The translations under genes were made by a program, and so were the position numbers. 64,000 bases of DNA, from the NCBI RefSeq assembly GCF_900113835.1, contig NZ_FOQV01000007.1, positions 7,501-71,500 of the forward strand, in the 5' to 3' direction. Below the pieces are notes generated by a model, which did not search any database, was not told the DNA's origin, and saw only the letters and a list, made by a program, of their open reading frames with translations. Positions 25,893 to 34,531 of the stretch are shown piece after piece (within the stretch, counting starts at the first letter, position 1; each line of letters opens with the position of its first letter). This stretch comes from Allobosea sp. OK403 (lineage in GTDB: Bacteria > Pseudomonadota > Alphaproteobacteria > Rhizobiales > Beijerinckiaceae).

Positions 25893-26018
25893 TCACCAGA
25901 ACCAGATGGCGCGGCCGGCGGCCACGCAGAGCGAAATCCAGAACAGGATCGTGAAGCTGATCCAAATCAGCACGGTGGAGAGCGATGGGCGAGGACGCCT
26001 GGACGCTGCACGGAGCAT
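25893..26018 (-). CDS. Possible 41-residue single-span membrane protein
   Basis: From the ATG at 26016-26018 the minus strand reads MLRAASRRPRPSLSTVLIWI and continues through one strongly hydrophobic, Trp-rich span to IWFW before TGA. A basic head and one span are typical of real small membrane proteins and unlike random GC-rich translations. The gene converges exactly with the 25665 gene (tga/tca abut). The ribosome site is weak, hence the moderate score. Confidence 0.4.
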   Translation of the reverse strand: MLRAASRRPRPSLSTVLIWISFTILFWISLCVAAGRAIWFW

Positions 26019-26088
26019 ATCTGTTTCCCGATGAGCCAATTGGTTGATGCCATCGGAGAAGCAGCAAGATAGCCGCCGCATTGGTGCC

Positions 26089-26190
26089 TAGAGTATCTTC
26101 GGGCGAAGTGGACACCGGTTCGCGTGAAGACAATGCCTTAGAATAAGGAGGTAGAATATTTCCGTGTTTCGAAGAAACGCGGAAATATTC
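26089..26190. repeat. RIME-like dispersed repeat, copy 2
   Basis: It starts TAGAGTATCTTCGGGCGAAG, carries the block GAAGTGGACACCGGTTCGCG and ends in a long hairpin (arms 26154-26170 and 26174-26190, one mismatch). It is the same element as 150-252 in the opposite orientation and lies just downstream of the fused ATPase gene. Confidence 0.75.
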
Positions 26191-26249
26191 TTGTGATGAG
26201 GGGAGCGTCGGCGCTCCCCTCATCTGGGAATCATGTCGAAGAGGCTCCG

Positions 26250-28064
26250 TTACACCGCCTGCCTGACGAAATGGCCGGGCGCGACCTCGACCAGCGCCTG
26301 CGCCGGAGCGCGCCAGTCCAGCGAGCGGATCGGGCTTGGAATCTCGTCGATCGCGAGTTCGCGGCGCAGGGATCGCCGCGCCGGATCAGGCACCGGCACG
26401 GCCGAGAGCAGCTTGCGCGTATAGGGATGGCGCGGGTTGGCGAAGACGGCCTCGCGCGTGCCGAGCTCGACGATCTCGCCGAGATACATCACCGCGACGC
26501 GATGGCTCACCCGCTCGACCACCGCCATGTCATGCGAGATGAAGAGATAGGCGAGGCCGAACTCGGCCTGCAGGTCGAGCATCAGGTTGAGCACCTGCGC
26601 CTTGACGGAGACGTCGAGCGCCGAGACCGCCTCATCCGCCACGACCAGCTTGGGTGAGAGCGCGAGCGCACGCGCGATGGCGAGGCGCTGGCGCTGGCCG
26701 CCCGAGAACTCATGCGGGAAGCGCGTGCCCATGGCGGGCGAGAGGCCGACGCGGCGCATCAACTCCGCCACGCGCTCCCTGGCCTCCGCGCCCCTGGCGA
26801 GACCATGGACGACGATCGGCTCGGCGATGGCCGCGCCCACGCTCTTGCGCGGGTTCAGGCTGGCGAAGGGATCCTGGAAGATCATCTGCATGTCGCGGCG
26901 GACATTGAGCAGATCGCCCTTGCCGAAACCGGTCACGTCGCGGCCCTCAAAACGCACCGTGCCCGCCGTGGGCTCGATCAAGCGCAGGATCGAGCGCCCG
27001 GTCGTCGACTTGCCGCAGCCGGATTCGCCGACCAGCGCCAGCGTCTCGCCGCGCTGCAGCGTGAAGGAGACGTTCTCGACCGCATGGACCCGGCCGCGCA
27101 AACGTCCGAGCAGGCCGCCGCGAATGCCGAAGCGCGTCGTCAGGCCGGAGACCTCCAGCAGGGGCGCCTCTTCGGCCTTGACCGTGTCGGCCGCCTCGAC
27201 CGGCTTGCCCCGCACCTCGCCATTATCGGGGTCGATATGGGGGAAGCGCAGCGGCCTGCCATGCCCCTCCATGTCTCCGAGCCTGGGCACGGCGGCGAGC
27301 AGCGCCTTGGTGTAGCCATGCACCGGCGCGTTGAAGACCTGAGGAGCGGGCGCATCCTCGAGTTTGCGCCCCTTCCACATCACCACGACGCGGTCAGCGA
27401 TCTCGGCGACGACGCCCATGTCATGGGTGATGAAGAGGACCGACATGCCCTCCTCGTCCTGCAGCGTCTTGATCAGTTCGAGGATCTGCGCCTGGATCGT
27501 TACGTCGAGCGCCGTCGTCGGCTCGTCGGCGATCAGGAGCTTTGGCTTGCAGGCGAGCGCGGTCGCGATCATCACACGCTGACGCATGCCGCCGGACAAC
27601 TGGTGCGGATAGTTGCCGAAGCGCGTCTTGGCGGAAGGGATGCGCACCTTCTCCAGCATGCGCAACGCTTCGGCTTCGGCGGCCGCCTTGTCGAGCCCGC
27701 GATGATAGCGCAGCGCCTCACAGATCTGGTAGCCGACGGTCAGAACCGGATTCAGGCTGGTCATCGGCTCCTGGAAGATCATCGCGACATCATTGCCGCG
27801 GACCTTGCGCATCTCTTCTTCCGAGAGCGCCAGCAGATCGCGACCTTCGAGCGCGATCTTGCCTTCGATGCGGCCATTCGCGGCCGAGACCAGCCGCATG
27901 ATCGAGAGCGCGGTGACGGATTTGCCTGAGCCGGATTCACCGACGATCGCGACGGTTTCGCCCGGCGCGACGTCGAAGCTCAGATCTTCGATCGCCCAGC
28001 GCCATTGCCCGCCGACACGGAAGGCCGTCTGCAGATTCTGGACGGAGAGGACAGGCCGGCTCAT
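26250..28064 (-). CDS. Fused ABC transporter ATPase (DppD-DppF type)
   Basis: The 604-residue chain contains two ATPase domains: GESGSGKS / LSGGMRQRV / LLIADEPTTALDV in the first, and GESGCGKS / FSGGQRQRL / LVVADEAVSALDV in the second. It is a paralogue of the protein at 9739-11565. It closes an operon running 34085 to 26250 and overlaps the DppC-type permease gene by four bases, so it energises that importer. The operon context points to Amadori compounds or related amino acid conjugates as the substrate. Confidence 0.95.
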   Translation of the reverse strand: MSRPVLSVQNLQTAFRVGGQWRWAIEDLSFDVAPGETVAIVGESGSGKSVTALSIMRLVSAANGRIEGKIALEGRDLLALSEEEMRKVRGNDVAMIFQEPMTSLNPVLTVGYQICEALRYHRGLDKAAAEAEALRMLEKVRIPSAKTRFGNYPHQLSGGMRQRVMIATALACKPKLLIADEPTTALDVTIQAQILELIKTLQDEEGMSVLFITHDMGVVAEIADRVVVMWKGRKLEDAPAPQVFNAPVHGYTKALLAAVPRLGDMEGHGRPLRFPHIDPDNGEVRGKPVEAADTVKAEEAPLLEVSGLTTRFGIRGGLLGRLRGRVHAVENVSFTLQRGETLALVGESGCGKSTTGRSILRLIEPTAGTVRFEGRDVTGFGKGDLLNVRRDMQMIFQDPFASLNPRKSVGAAIAEPIVVHGLARGAEARERVAELMRRVGLSPAMGTRFPHEFSGGQRQRLAIARALALSPKLVVADEAVSALDVSVKAQVLNLMLDLQAEFGLAYLFISHDMAVVERVSHRVAVMYLGEIVELGTREAVFANPRHPYTRKLLSAVPVPDPARRSLRRELAIDEIPSPIRSLDWRAPAQALVEVAPGHFVRQAV

Positions 28065-28951
28065 CGTTCACCCTTCAGCTTGGGGTCGATGGCGTCGCGC
28101 AGACCGTCGCCGAGGATATTGAGGGCGAAGACGATGATCAGGATGGCCAGGCTTGGCGCCAGCACGAGCCAGTAGCTGTCGAGGATGTTCTCGAAACCCT
28201 CGCGGATCATGCCGCCCCAGGTCGCGGTCGGCGGCTTGACGCCGAGCCCGATGAAGGCGAGCGAGGCCTCGGTGCGGATCGCATTGGCGAGCCAGAGCGA
28301 GCCCATCACCAGGATCTCGGGGAAGATGTTGGGCAGGATATGGCCTGCCATGATCCGGGCGTCGGAGAAGGCGAGCGCTCTTCCGGCCTCGATATAGTCG
28401 CGCTCCTTCACCGAGATCGTCGGCGCGCGCGCAATGCGGGCGAAGGAGGGGATCGAGGTCAGCGCGATCGCGATGGTGATGTTCTCCATCGAGGGGCCGA
28501 GCATGGCAACCAGGATCAGGCCGAGGATGAGCGAGGGGAAGGCGAGCAGGATGTCCATCGTCTGCATCACGACGACATCGAACTTCCCGCCATACCAGCC
28601 GGCCAGGATGCCGATCAGCGACCCCAACACCAGTGCGATCACGGTCGAGGCGACGCCGATGACGAGCGAGATCCGCGCGCCGTAGAGCAGGCGGGAGAGG
28701 ATGTCGCGGCCGAAATAATCGGTGCCGAGATAGTAGTCGTCATGCGGCGGCTGCAGCCGCGACAGGATGTTCTGCTCCAGCGGGTCGTGCGGCGCGATGA
28801 TGGGCGCAAGCACGGCGGCCAGGATCACCGCGACGACGATGACGAGGCCGACCCAGGAGGTCTTGTTGGCGTTGAAGGCGCCGATGATGGCGGCGAGCCA
28901 GCGCAGCCGCGGCGGGGCGGCCTGGCCGGCATCATGGACCGAGGCGCTCAT
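28061..28951 (-). CDS. ABC transporter permease, DppC type
   Basis: The 296-residue subunit has a cytosolic head, a first span near 33-55, the GTDYFGRDILSRLLYG motif and the coupling loop EAGRALAFSDARIMAGHILP. It overlaps both neighbours by four bases (ATGA), consistent with a fixed-ratio complex with the DppB-type and ATPase subunits. Confidence 0.94.
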   Translation of the reverse strand: MSASVHDAGQAAPPRLRWLAAIIGAFNANKTSWVGLVIVVAVILAAVLAPIIAPHDPLEQNILSRLQPPHDDYYLGTDYFGRDILSRLLYGARISLVIGVASTVIALVLGSLIGILAGWYGGKFDVVVMQTMDILLAFPSLILGLILVAMLGPSMENITIAIALTSIPSFARIARAPTISVKERDYIEAGRALAFSDARIMAGHILPNIFPEILVMGSLWLANAIRTEASLAFIGLGVKPPTATWGGMIREGFENILDSYWLVLAPSLAILIIVFALNILGDGLRDAIDPKLKGER

Positions 28952-29886
28952 GACAGCTTCACCCTTGGATCAACGAAGGCATAGGTCAGGTCGGTGGCGA
29001 TGTTCACCAGCACGACGATCAGCGTGTAGATCACCATCATGCCCTGCAGCATGGTGTAGTCGCGCTGGTTCAGCGCGCCGACGATGAGCTTGCCCAGGCC
29101 CGGCCGGTTGAAGACGATCTCGGTCAGCACCGAATTGCCGATCAGGATACCGAGATACAGGCCGACGATGGTGATGACCGGGATCAAGGCGTTGCGCAGC
29201 GCGTGCCGCCAGACGACGACACGCCAGGGCACGCCCTTGGCCCGCGCGCTGCGGACATAATCCTCCTGCATCACCTCGAGCATCGCCGAGCGCGCCACCC
29301 GGGTGATGTAGGCCGCCATGATCAATCCGAGATTGAGCGCCGGCAGCGCCATCGACTGGAACCAGGCGGAGGCCGAGCCGGAGCGGGCGCTGATCACCGG
29401 GAACCAGCGCAGCATGATCGCAAACAGGATCAGCAGGATGATGGCCGAGACGAAGGGCGGGAAGGACAAGCCGAGCAGCGAGGCGATGCGCGTCACATAA
29501 TCGGGCATGCGGTTGCGGTTGATCGCGGCCCAGACGCCGAGCGGCACGCCGATGGCGACGCCGATCAGCATCGAGACCACGGTCAGCTCCAGCGTCCAGG
29601 GCAGGACGGAGAGGATCTCCTGGATCACCGGCCGGCCGGTGACGAGCGAGACGCCCCAGTCACCCCGGATCGCACCGCTGAGGAAGGTCCAGTATTGCTC
29701 GATGAGAGGTGCGTCGAGACCGAGCCGTGTCCGCATCGCCGCGATCGCGGTGGCGTCGGCCTGGTCGCCGAGGATGACCTGCGCCGGGTCGCCCGGCACG
29801 ATCCGCACCACGACGAAAACGAGGGAGAGCACGGCCCAGAGCGTGACGACCGCAAAGCCGAGCCGTTTGACGAGAAAGGCGCCCAT
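28948..29886 (-). CDS. ABC transporter permease, DppB type
   Basis: The 312-residue subunit opens with MGAFLVKRLGFAVVTLWAVL and carries the VPGDPAQVILGDQADATAI loop, about six spans and the coupling loop RSARAKGVPWRVVVWRHALRN. A REP-like palindrome lies in the 187-base gap between it and its receptor gene, which could reduce permease expression relative to the receptor. Confidence 0.94.
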   Translation of the reverse strand: MGAFLVKRLGFAVVTLWAVLSLVFVVVRIVPGDPAQVILGDQADATAIAAMRTRLGLDAPLIEQYWTFLSGAIRGDWGVSLVTGRPVIQEILSVLPWTLELTVVSMLIGVAIGVPLGVWAAINRNRMPDYVTRIASLLGLSFPPFVSAIILLILFAIMLRWFPVISARSGSASAWFQSMALPALNLGLIMAAYITRVARSAMLEVMQEDYVRSARAKGVPWRVVVWRHALRNALIPVITIVGLYLGILIGNSVLTEIVFNRPGLGKLIVGALNQRDYTMLQGMMVIYTLIVVLVNIATDLTYAFVDPRVKLS

Positions 29887-29958
29887 GATGCCGCCATGTT
29901 GGAGGAGAAGGAGCCCGCAGTAGCTGCCCGCTGCGCCTAAGCCAATTCCAGTACCCGC

Positions 29959-30059
29959 GTCATCCCGGGCGGAGCGTAGCGGAGACCCGGGGATCCATGC
30001 CGGAACGGCTCAGGCATGGATCCCGGATCGGCGCCGCTACGCGGCTTGTCCGGGATGAC
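29959..30059. repeat. Nested palindrome (REP-like) between receptor and permease genes
   Basis: Outer arms GTCATCCCGG (29959-29968) and CCGGGATGAC (30050-30059) enclose a second perfect 12-base pair, GGGATCCATGCC (29990-30001) with 30013-30024. It sits inside an operon, where such hairpins often stabilise the upstream receptor mRNA. Confidence 0.75.
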
Positions 30060-30073
30060 AGAGGTGGTTCATC

Positions 30074-31627
30074 TCACTTGGTGAAGTGCGTCGTCTCGAG
30101 CACCGGCGGGCCGAGATTGAGCGAGGCCTTGAGGTCGTAGCCGAGGTCGAGGCTGTCCTTATAGGCCCAGAGCTGCATCATCTCGTTGACCGGGATCGCG
30201 CAGACCTCCTTGATGATCTTCTCCTGCGCCATCTTCCAGAGCGCGAGCTGCTTGGCCTTGTCGGTTTCCGAGCGGGCCGCATCGATCTCGGCATCGGCGA
30301 CCTTGCAGTGCGAGAAGTTCGTCACCGCCGTCGGCGTCTTCACGATCGCGCGCGAATGGAAGAACTGCGAGAGATAGACATCCGCGATAGGGAAGCGCGC
30401 CGCCTGGAAATGCACCACCTGCGACAGGTCCTGCCGGATCTGCTGGTGGAAGGTTGCGTGCTCCACGGGCTGGATCTCCAGCGTGATGCCGGCCCGCTTC
30501 AGGAGCGCCTGCGTCGCCTCGGTGAAGCTCAGCATCGAGGGCAGCGTCGTGTTGATCGCCTTGACCGTGACGCCGTTGGGGAAACCGGCCTCGGCCAGCA
30601 GGGCCTTCGACTTGGCGAGATCGAACGGGTAGAGCGGCGCCTTCTCGTCTGTGCCGAGATAGCCCGAAGGCACGACCGAGACGGCCGGCCGGGAGATGTT
30701 CTTGCCGCGGAACTGCCAGATCGCGTTGCGGTCGATCGCATAGGCGATGGCCTGGCGGACCTTGAGGTTGTCGAGCGGCGGCTGGCTCATATTGAGATGC
30801 AGCATCGACATCTCGGCCGGGCCCATGGCGACGACCTTGACCCCGGGCAGCGCGTTCATGCGGTCGACCCAGGCCTGTTCCTGCCGGCCGAGCATCATGT
30901 CGAGCTCGCCGGACTGGAAGGCGAGATCGCGCGAGGAATCGGACGGGATGAAGCGGTAGAGGATCTCGGTCAGCTTCGGCTTGCCGCGGAAATAGTTCGG
31001 GTTGGCGACGAGCTTGGCGTATTGCTGCGGCACATATTCCTGGAACATGAACGGGCCGGTGCCGACAGGCTTCTTGGCGAAGCCGTCCTTGCCCAGCTCC
31101 TCGGCGGCCTTCTTACAGACCATGTTGCCGCCATGGTAATTCATGACGATGCCGAGCAGGCTCGGAATAGCCTGCTTCAGCGTGATCTTGACCGTGTATT
31201 TGTCGGGCGCCTCGACCTTGTCGAAGGCGGCGTAGTCGGAGGAGAAGGCCGAAGAGTCCTTGTTGGCGGCGCGGGCCAGCGAATAGACCGCGTCCTCCGC
31301 GGTGAATTCGCCATAGCCGTGATGGCACTGCACGCCCTGGCGCAGCTTGAAGGTCCATTCCTTGCCGTCGGTCGAGGAAGTCCAGCTTTCCGCCAGATCA
31401 GGCTCCATGAATTCCGGCGAGAGTTCGCCCGGCTTGATCCGGACCAGGCCGTTGAACATCCATTGCAGCATCGCCTTGCCGGGCGTGCCGGAATTCAGAT
31501 GCGGATCGAGCACGCCAGCATCGGTGCTCTGCATGCCGACGGTCAGCACCGTCTTCTGAGCCAGTGCGGGCGAGCCCAACAGGGCCCCCGCGAGCGCGGC
31601 GGCGATCACCAGTCCGGTTTTTTTCAT
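30074..31627 (-). CDS. ABC transporter substrate-binding protein, family 5
   Basis: The ATG at 31625-31627 follows AGGGGA and gives 517 residues with a Sec signal peptide (MKKTGLVIAAALAGALLGSP, cleaved near ALAQK). Family-5 features include FKLRQGVQCHHGYGEFTAED and KKPVGTGPFMFQEY. It belongs to the complete importer 31627-26250 and, through the upstream genes, to the operon that starts under operator O1 at 34173. The probable ligand is an Amadori-type amino acid conjugate, inferred from context. Confidence 0.94.
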   Translation of the reverse strand: MKKTGLVIAAALAGALLGSPALAQKTVLTVGMQSTDAGVLDPHLNSGTPGKAMLQWMFNGLVRIKPGELSPEFMEPDLAESWTSSTDGKEWTFKLRQGVQCHHGYGEFTAEDAVYSLARAANKDSSAFSSDYAAFDKVEAPDKYTVKITLKQAIPSLLGIVMNYHGGNMVCKKAAEELGKDGFAKKPVGTGPFMFQEYVPQQYAKLVANPNYFRGKPKLTEILYRFIPSDSSRDLAFQSGELDMMLGRQEQAWVDRMNALPGVKVVAMGPAEMSMLHLNMSQPPLDNLKVRQAIAYAIDRNAIWQFRGKNISRPAVSVVPSGYLGTDEKAPLYPFDLAKSKALLAEAGFPNGVTVKAINTTLPSMLSFTEATQALLKRAGITLEIQPVEHATFHQQIRQDLSQVVHFQAARFPIADVYLSQFFHSRAIVKTPTAVTNFSHCKVADAEIDAARSETDKAKQLALWKMAQEKIIKEVCAIPVNEMMQLWAYKDSLDLGYDLKASLNLGPPVLETTHFTK

Positions 31628-31707
31628 CGTTATTCCCCTGCTTTTCTTGGGTATGCGATTTTCTTGGATATTCGATGCGTCCGGCGGTTTCGCCGATCCC
31701 TGTCCGC

Positions 31708-31749
31708 AATCTTCGGGCCAGAATCTTCGGGCCAAGATCTTCGGGCCAA
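31708..31749. repeat. Three tandem 14-base repeats
   Basis: The units AATCTTCGGGCCAG, AATCTTCGGGCCAA and GATCTTCGGGCCAA follow one another between the SDR stop and the receptor start. Function unknown; this may be a slippage product. Confidence 0.7.
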
Positions 31750-31755
31750 GCCCGT

Positions 31756-32469
31756 CTAAAGCGTATCCTCCAGCCGGCAATTCACCAGCAACTCCGCGAC
31801 TGATGCATTGTTAGGCAGAGCGAGGACAGTAGCAACCAGTTGCGCGAGATCGCCCGGTTGCGTCATGTCCTGGCGGTTCATCGCATTGCTTGCGGCCGTC
31901 ATGTCGGTGGGCACGAAGGAGGGGCAGAGCGCGGTTGCCCGCACGCCCTTGTCCCAGGAGATTCGGCGCGCCGCATGGGTCAGCGCCACCATCGCATGCT
32001 TGGTCATGTTGTAGGCGACGGCGTCGTTGCGCACGCGCTTGCCCGACATCGAGGCGATGTTGACGATGCGCCCGGCCCCGCTCGCTTCCAGATGCGGCAG
32101 CGCGCAATGGATCAGGCTGAGCGGCCCCTTGCAATTCACGGCCCAGATCGCGTCGAGCACGGCCTCATCTGGTGCGCGCAAGGTAATGGCGCTGTGCATG
32201 CCGGCATTGTTGACGAGCCCGTCGATCCGGCCGAAGCGCGCAACCGCCGCATCAGTCCAGGCCCGATGCGTCGCCCAATCCTGAGCGTCATAGCGTGCGA
32301 TATGGATGCGGGTTTCATCCCAATCGGCGCTCATCGCCTTGAGCGAAGCGAGATCGCGCCCGCCCAGGCTCAAGGCATAACCTTGCTCATAAAGCGCCTG
32401 CGCGACGGCGCGGCCAATGCCGCGATTGGCGCCGGAGATCAGGATCACGCGTTTGGTGGGGGCAAGCAT
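31756..32469 (-). CDS. Short-chain dehydrogenase/reductase (SDR)
   Basis: The 237-residue protein has the classical SDR signature: the nucleotide site GANRGIGRAV near residue 14, NNAGM, a catalytic Ser in NIASMSG and the YNMTK (YxxxK) pair. It is an NAD(P)-dependent oxidoreductase of an alcohol or carbonyl. It lies between a DAO oxidase and a receptor in the Amadori-type operon, so reduction of a dicarbonyl or osone released by oxidation (such as glucosone) is an attractive but unproven role. Confidence 0.92.
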   Translation of the reverse strand: MLAPTKRVILISGANRGIGRAVAQALYEQGYALSLGGRDLASLKAMSADWDETRIHIARYDAQDWATHRAWTDAAVARFGRIDGLVNNAGMHSAITLRAPDEAVLDAIWAVNCKGPLSLIHCALPHLEASGAGRIVNIASMSGKRVRNDAVAYNMTKHAMVALTHAARRISWDKGVRATALCPSFVPTDMTAASNAMNRQDMTQPGDLAQLVATVLALPNNASVAELLVNCRLEDTL

Positions 32470-32487
32470 CGGACAGTCCTCTAGCCT

Positions 32488-33645
32488 CTAGCCGTGCAGG
32501 GTCAGCACGGAATCTGGGGCGGTGGAGCCGGCGAAGCGGCCCAGCCTGAAGGGGCTGAGATCGAAGCGCGGCTGCCGCATCAGCGCAAGATCGGCAAGGA
32601 TTTCGCCGGTGATCGGGCCGATGCCGAAGCCATGCCCGGAAAAGCCTGCCGCGACGACCAGCCCGTCGATCCCGGTATGGGCGTCGATCGCCGGGAGCGC
32701 GTCGGGCGTGAGATCGATCAGGCCGCCCCAGATCCGCGAGACTCCGGCATCCGCCATCGCCGGCAGAACCTGCGTCACCCGATCGATCAAGGTGGCGATG
32801 TCGGCTGCGCGCGGCGCCAGATTGTCGGCGCTCCAGGAGCCGGGCTCGTGCGGCCAGTCGCCGATGCCGGTGGTGACGCGCAGGCGCCCGTCAATCTCCT
32901 GCCGGCCGGCGGCGTCGGCATTGGCGACGCCGAAGACCTGCTCGAACAAGGGCGGCAGCGGCACGCTCTGCAGCACGCAGACCAACCTGATCCGCAGGGG
33001 CAGGTCGAGCCCGAGCGGCCGCAGCAGTTCGGGCGCATGGATGCCTGTCGCCAGGATGACGCGTCCAGCGGAGACGATCTCGCCATCGTTGGTCTCGACG
33101 CCGGTGATCGTATCGCCGGAGCGGATCAGCGCCCGCACGCCGATGCCGTCACGGATCACCGCGCCATGGCGCGCTGCCGCGGCGGCGAAGGCCCGCACCG
33201 CCGGGATCGGGTCGGCATGGCCGTCGCCCGGGCAGAAGGATGCGGCGAGGACTGACGGAGCAATCGCCGGTGCGATCGCCATGATCGCGGCATTGTCCGG
33301 CAGATAGTCGATCTCGAGTCCAAGCCCGCGCTGCTGGACGACAAGCTCGCGAATCACCTCGACCTCGGCTTCCGTCCGCGCCAGGCGCAGATTGCCGCGC
33401 CGGCGATAGCCGGTCGCGGCTCCAAGCTCCTCGTCGAGCCCGCTCCAGCGCGCCACCGCCGCCTTCGCCAGCGGCAATTCGGCCGGGTCGCGGCCCGATT
33501 GCCTGACGCCGCCAAGCGTCCAGCCGGAGGCCATCGCCGCGAGGCTGCGCGCCTCGAACAGCGTCACGGAATGGCCGGCGCGCGCGATCTCATAGGCCGC
33601 CGCCGCGCCGCTGATCCCGCCTCCGACGATGACGACGTCAGGCAT
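32488..33645 (-). CDS. FAD-dependent oxidoreductase, DAO family (amadoriase/amino acid oxidase type)
   Basis: The 385-residue protein begins with the dinucleotide site VVIVGGGISGAAAAYEIA and ends with GFSGHGFGIGPITGE, the C-terminal FAD contact of the DAO superfamily. This superfamily includes D-amino acid oxidase, glycine and sarcosine oxidases, and fructosyl amino acid oxidases. The gene sits between RidA-like (11 bases) and SDR (18 bases) genes. Given frlB- and frlD-like genes in the same regulon, oxidative cleavage of a fructosamine or of the released amino acid is the likely job. Confidence 0.9.
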   Translation of the reverse strand: MPDVVIVGGGISGAAAAYEIARAGHSVTLFEARSLAAMASGWTLGGVRQSGRDPAELPLAKAAVARWSGLDEELGAATGYRRRGNLRLARTEAEVEVIRELVVQQRGLGLEIDYLPDNAAIMAIAPAIAPSVLAASFCPGDGHADPIPAVRAFAAAAARHGAVIRDGIGVRALIRSGDTITGVETNDGEIVSAGRVILATGIHAPELLRPLGLDLPLRIRLVCVLQSVPLPPLFEQVFGVANADAAGRQEIDGRLRVTTGIGDWPHEPGSWSADNLAPRAADIATLIDRVTQVLPAMADAGVSRIWGGLIDLTPDALPAIDAHTGIDGLVVAAGFSGHGFGIGPITGEILADLALMRQPRFDLSPFRLGRFAGSTAPDSVLTLHG

Positions 33646-33656
33646 CGGACCGAACC

Positions 33657-34085
33657 TCAGGAGAGGTCGACGCTGATGCGCTTTTCGGCCTCGTCGGGCT
33701 TGCGGCGCTTATAGGCGGTGACCTCGAACTCGACCTTGAGCTCGGGCTGGCCGAGCGGCGTGCAGGTTGTGGTGTTGGCGGGGTCGATGCCCCTGAACTT
33801 GCGCCCGACGACCTCGTTGACCTGTTCCATATCGGCGATATCAGGCACGAAGACCTTGATCGCGACGACATCCTTCAATGAAGCGTCGACGGCGGCGAGC
33901 GCGCCCTCGATATTGCTGAAGGCCTGCTCGGCCTGGCCCTTGGCATCGCCGGCGATGGCCCGGGTCTTGTAATTGCGGCCGGCGGTGTTGGAGACGAAGA
34001 TCATGTCGCCGGCGACGACGACCCGCGAGTAGCTGTTCAAATCCTCATATTTGCTGCCGGATTTGACTTTGATGATCTCGCTCAC
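33657..34085 (-). CDS. RidA/YjgF/UK114-family protein lacking the catalytic Arg
   Basis: The 142-residue protein is a RidA homologue with the family core FVSNTAGRNYKTRAIAGD and an FEVTAYKR end. In true RidA proteins an Arg (E. coli Arg105) within a PAR motif drives imine hydrolysis; here the position reads PAN (Asn104). It therefore probably belongs to a Rid subgroup without standard imine deaminase activity. It is the first gene of the operon 34085-26250, next to an imine-producing oxidase, and operator O1 lies 87 bases upstream. Confidence 0.88.
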   Translation of the reverse strand: MSEIIKVKSGSKYEDLNSYSRVVVAGDMIFVSNTAGRNYKTRAIAGDAKGQAEQAFSNIEGALAAVDASLKDVVAIKVFVPDIADMEQVNEVVGRKFRGIDPANTTTCTPLGQPELKVEFEVTAYKRRKPDEAEKRISVDLS

Positions 34086-34172
34086 GGGAGGCCTCCTTCA
34101 GGCATGGTGCGCCGGGCCAGACGGGTTTCGTCATGCGGCCGGCGATCGGTTGGCCGGCTCGGGAGGAGCGGC

Positions 34173-34186
34173 TTGGTGTATACCAT
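34173..34186. promoter_or_regulatory. Operator O1, GGTNTANACC palindrome
   Basis: TTGGTGTATACCAT fits the palindromic form TTGGTNTANACCAA found twice more in this locus. It lies 87 bases upstream of the RidA-like gene. GGTNTANACC-type sites are known for HutC/UTRA GntR regulators, and such a regulator is encoded at 37736. Confidence 0.65.
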
Positions 34187-34477
34187 TCAAGCCTTTGACT
34201 GCTGTCAAGACGATCAAGCGCGAGGCCAGGCGGCGCCGAGCCGTGTTCGATGAGACCGTTTTCGCCTGTAGCGGCCCGTCTTTGGCGGCGCGTGAAGCCG
34301 AAGCGCTCGGGAATGGCCTTCTCCGCGGCGCGGCTGGCTTGGTCGATTATTTCGTGATGGCATCCATGACGGAGAAGAATAGGCTGCCTGTGGTTGTCGG
34401 CTCCGGTCGATCGCCGTGATGCAATGGCACGCCCGATGCAGGGCGCGCCGCGCCAGTCGAGGGCCGCAATTGACAGT

Positions 34478-34491
34478 TTGGTATACACCAA
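34478..34491. promoter_or_regulatory. Operator O2, GGTNTANACC palindrome with a TTGACA box
   Basis: TTGGTATACACCAA stands 40 bases upstream of the receptor ATG at 34532, immediately after TTGACA at 34470-34475, which looks like a -35 element. A bound repressor would cover the promoter. Apart from O1 and O2, the 34086-34531 gap contains nothing I recognise. Confidence 0.7.
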
Positions 34492-34531
34492 TCCATGCTG
34501 GCTTCAGGCTGATAAAAAAAGGGGATTTCCG

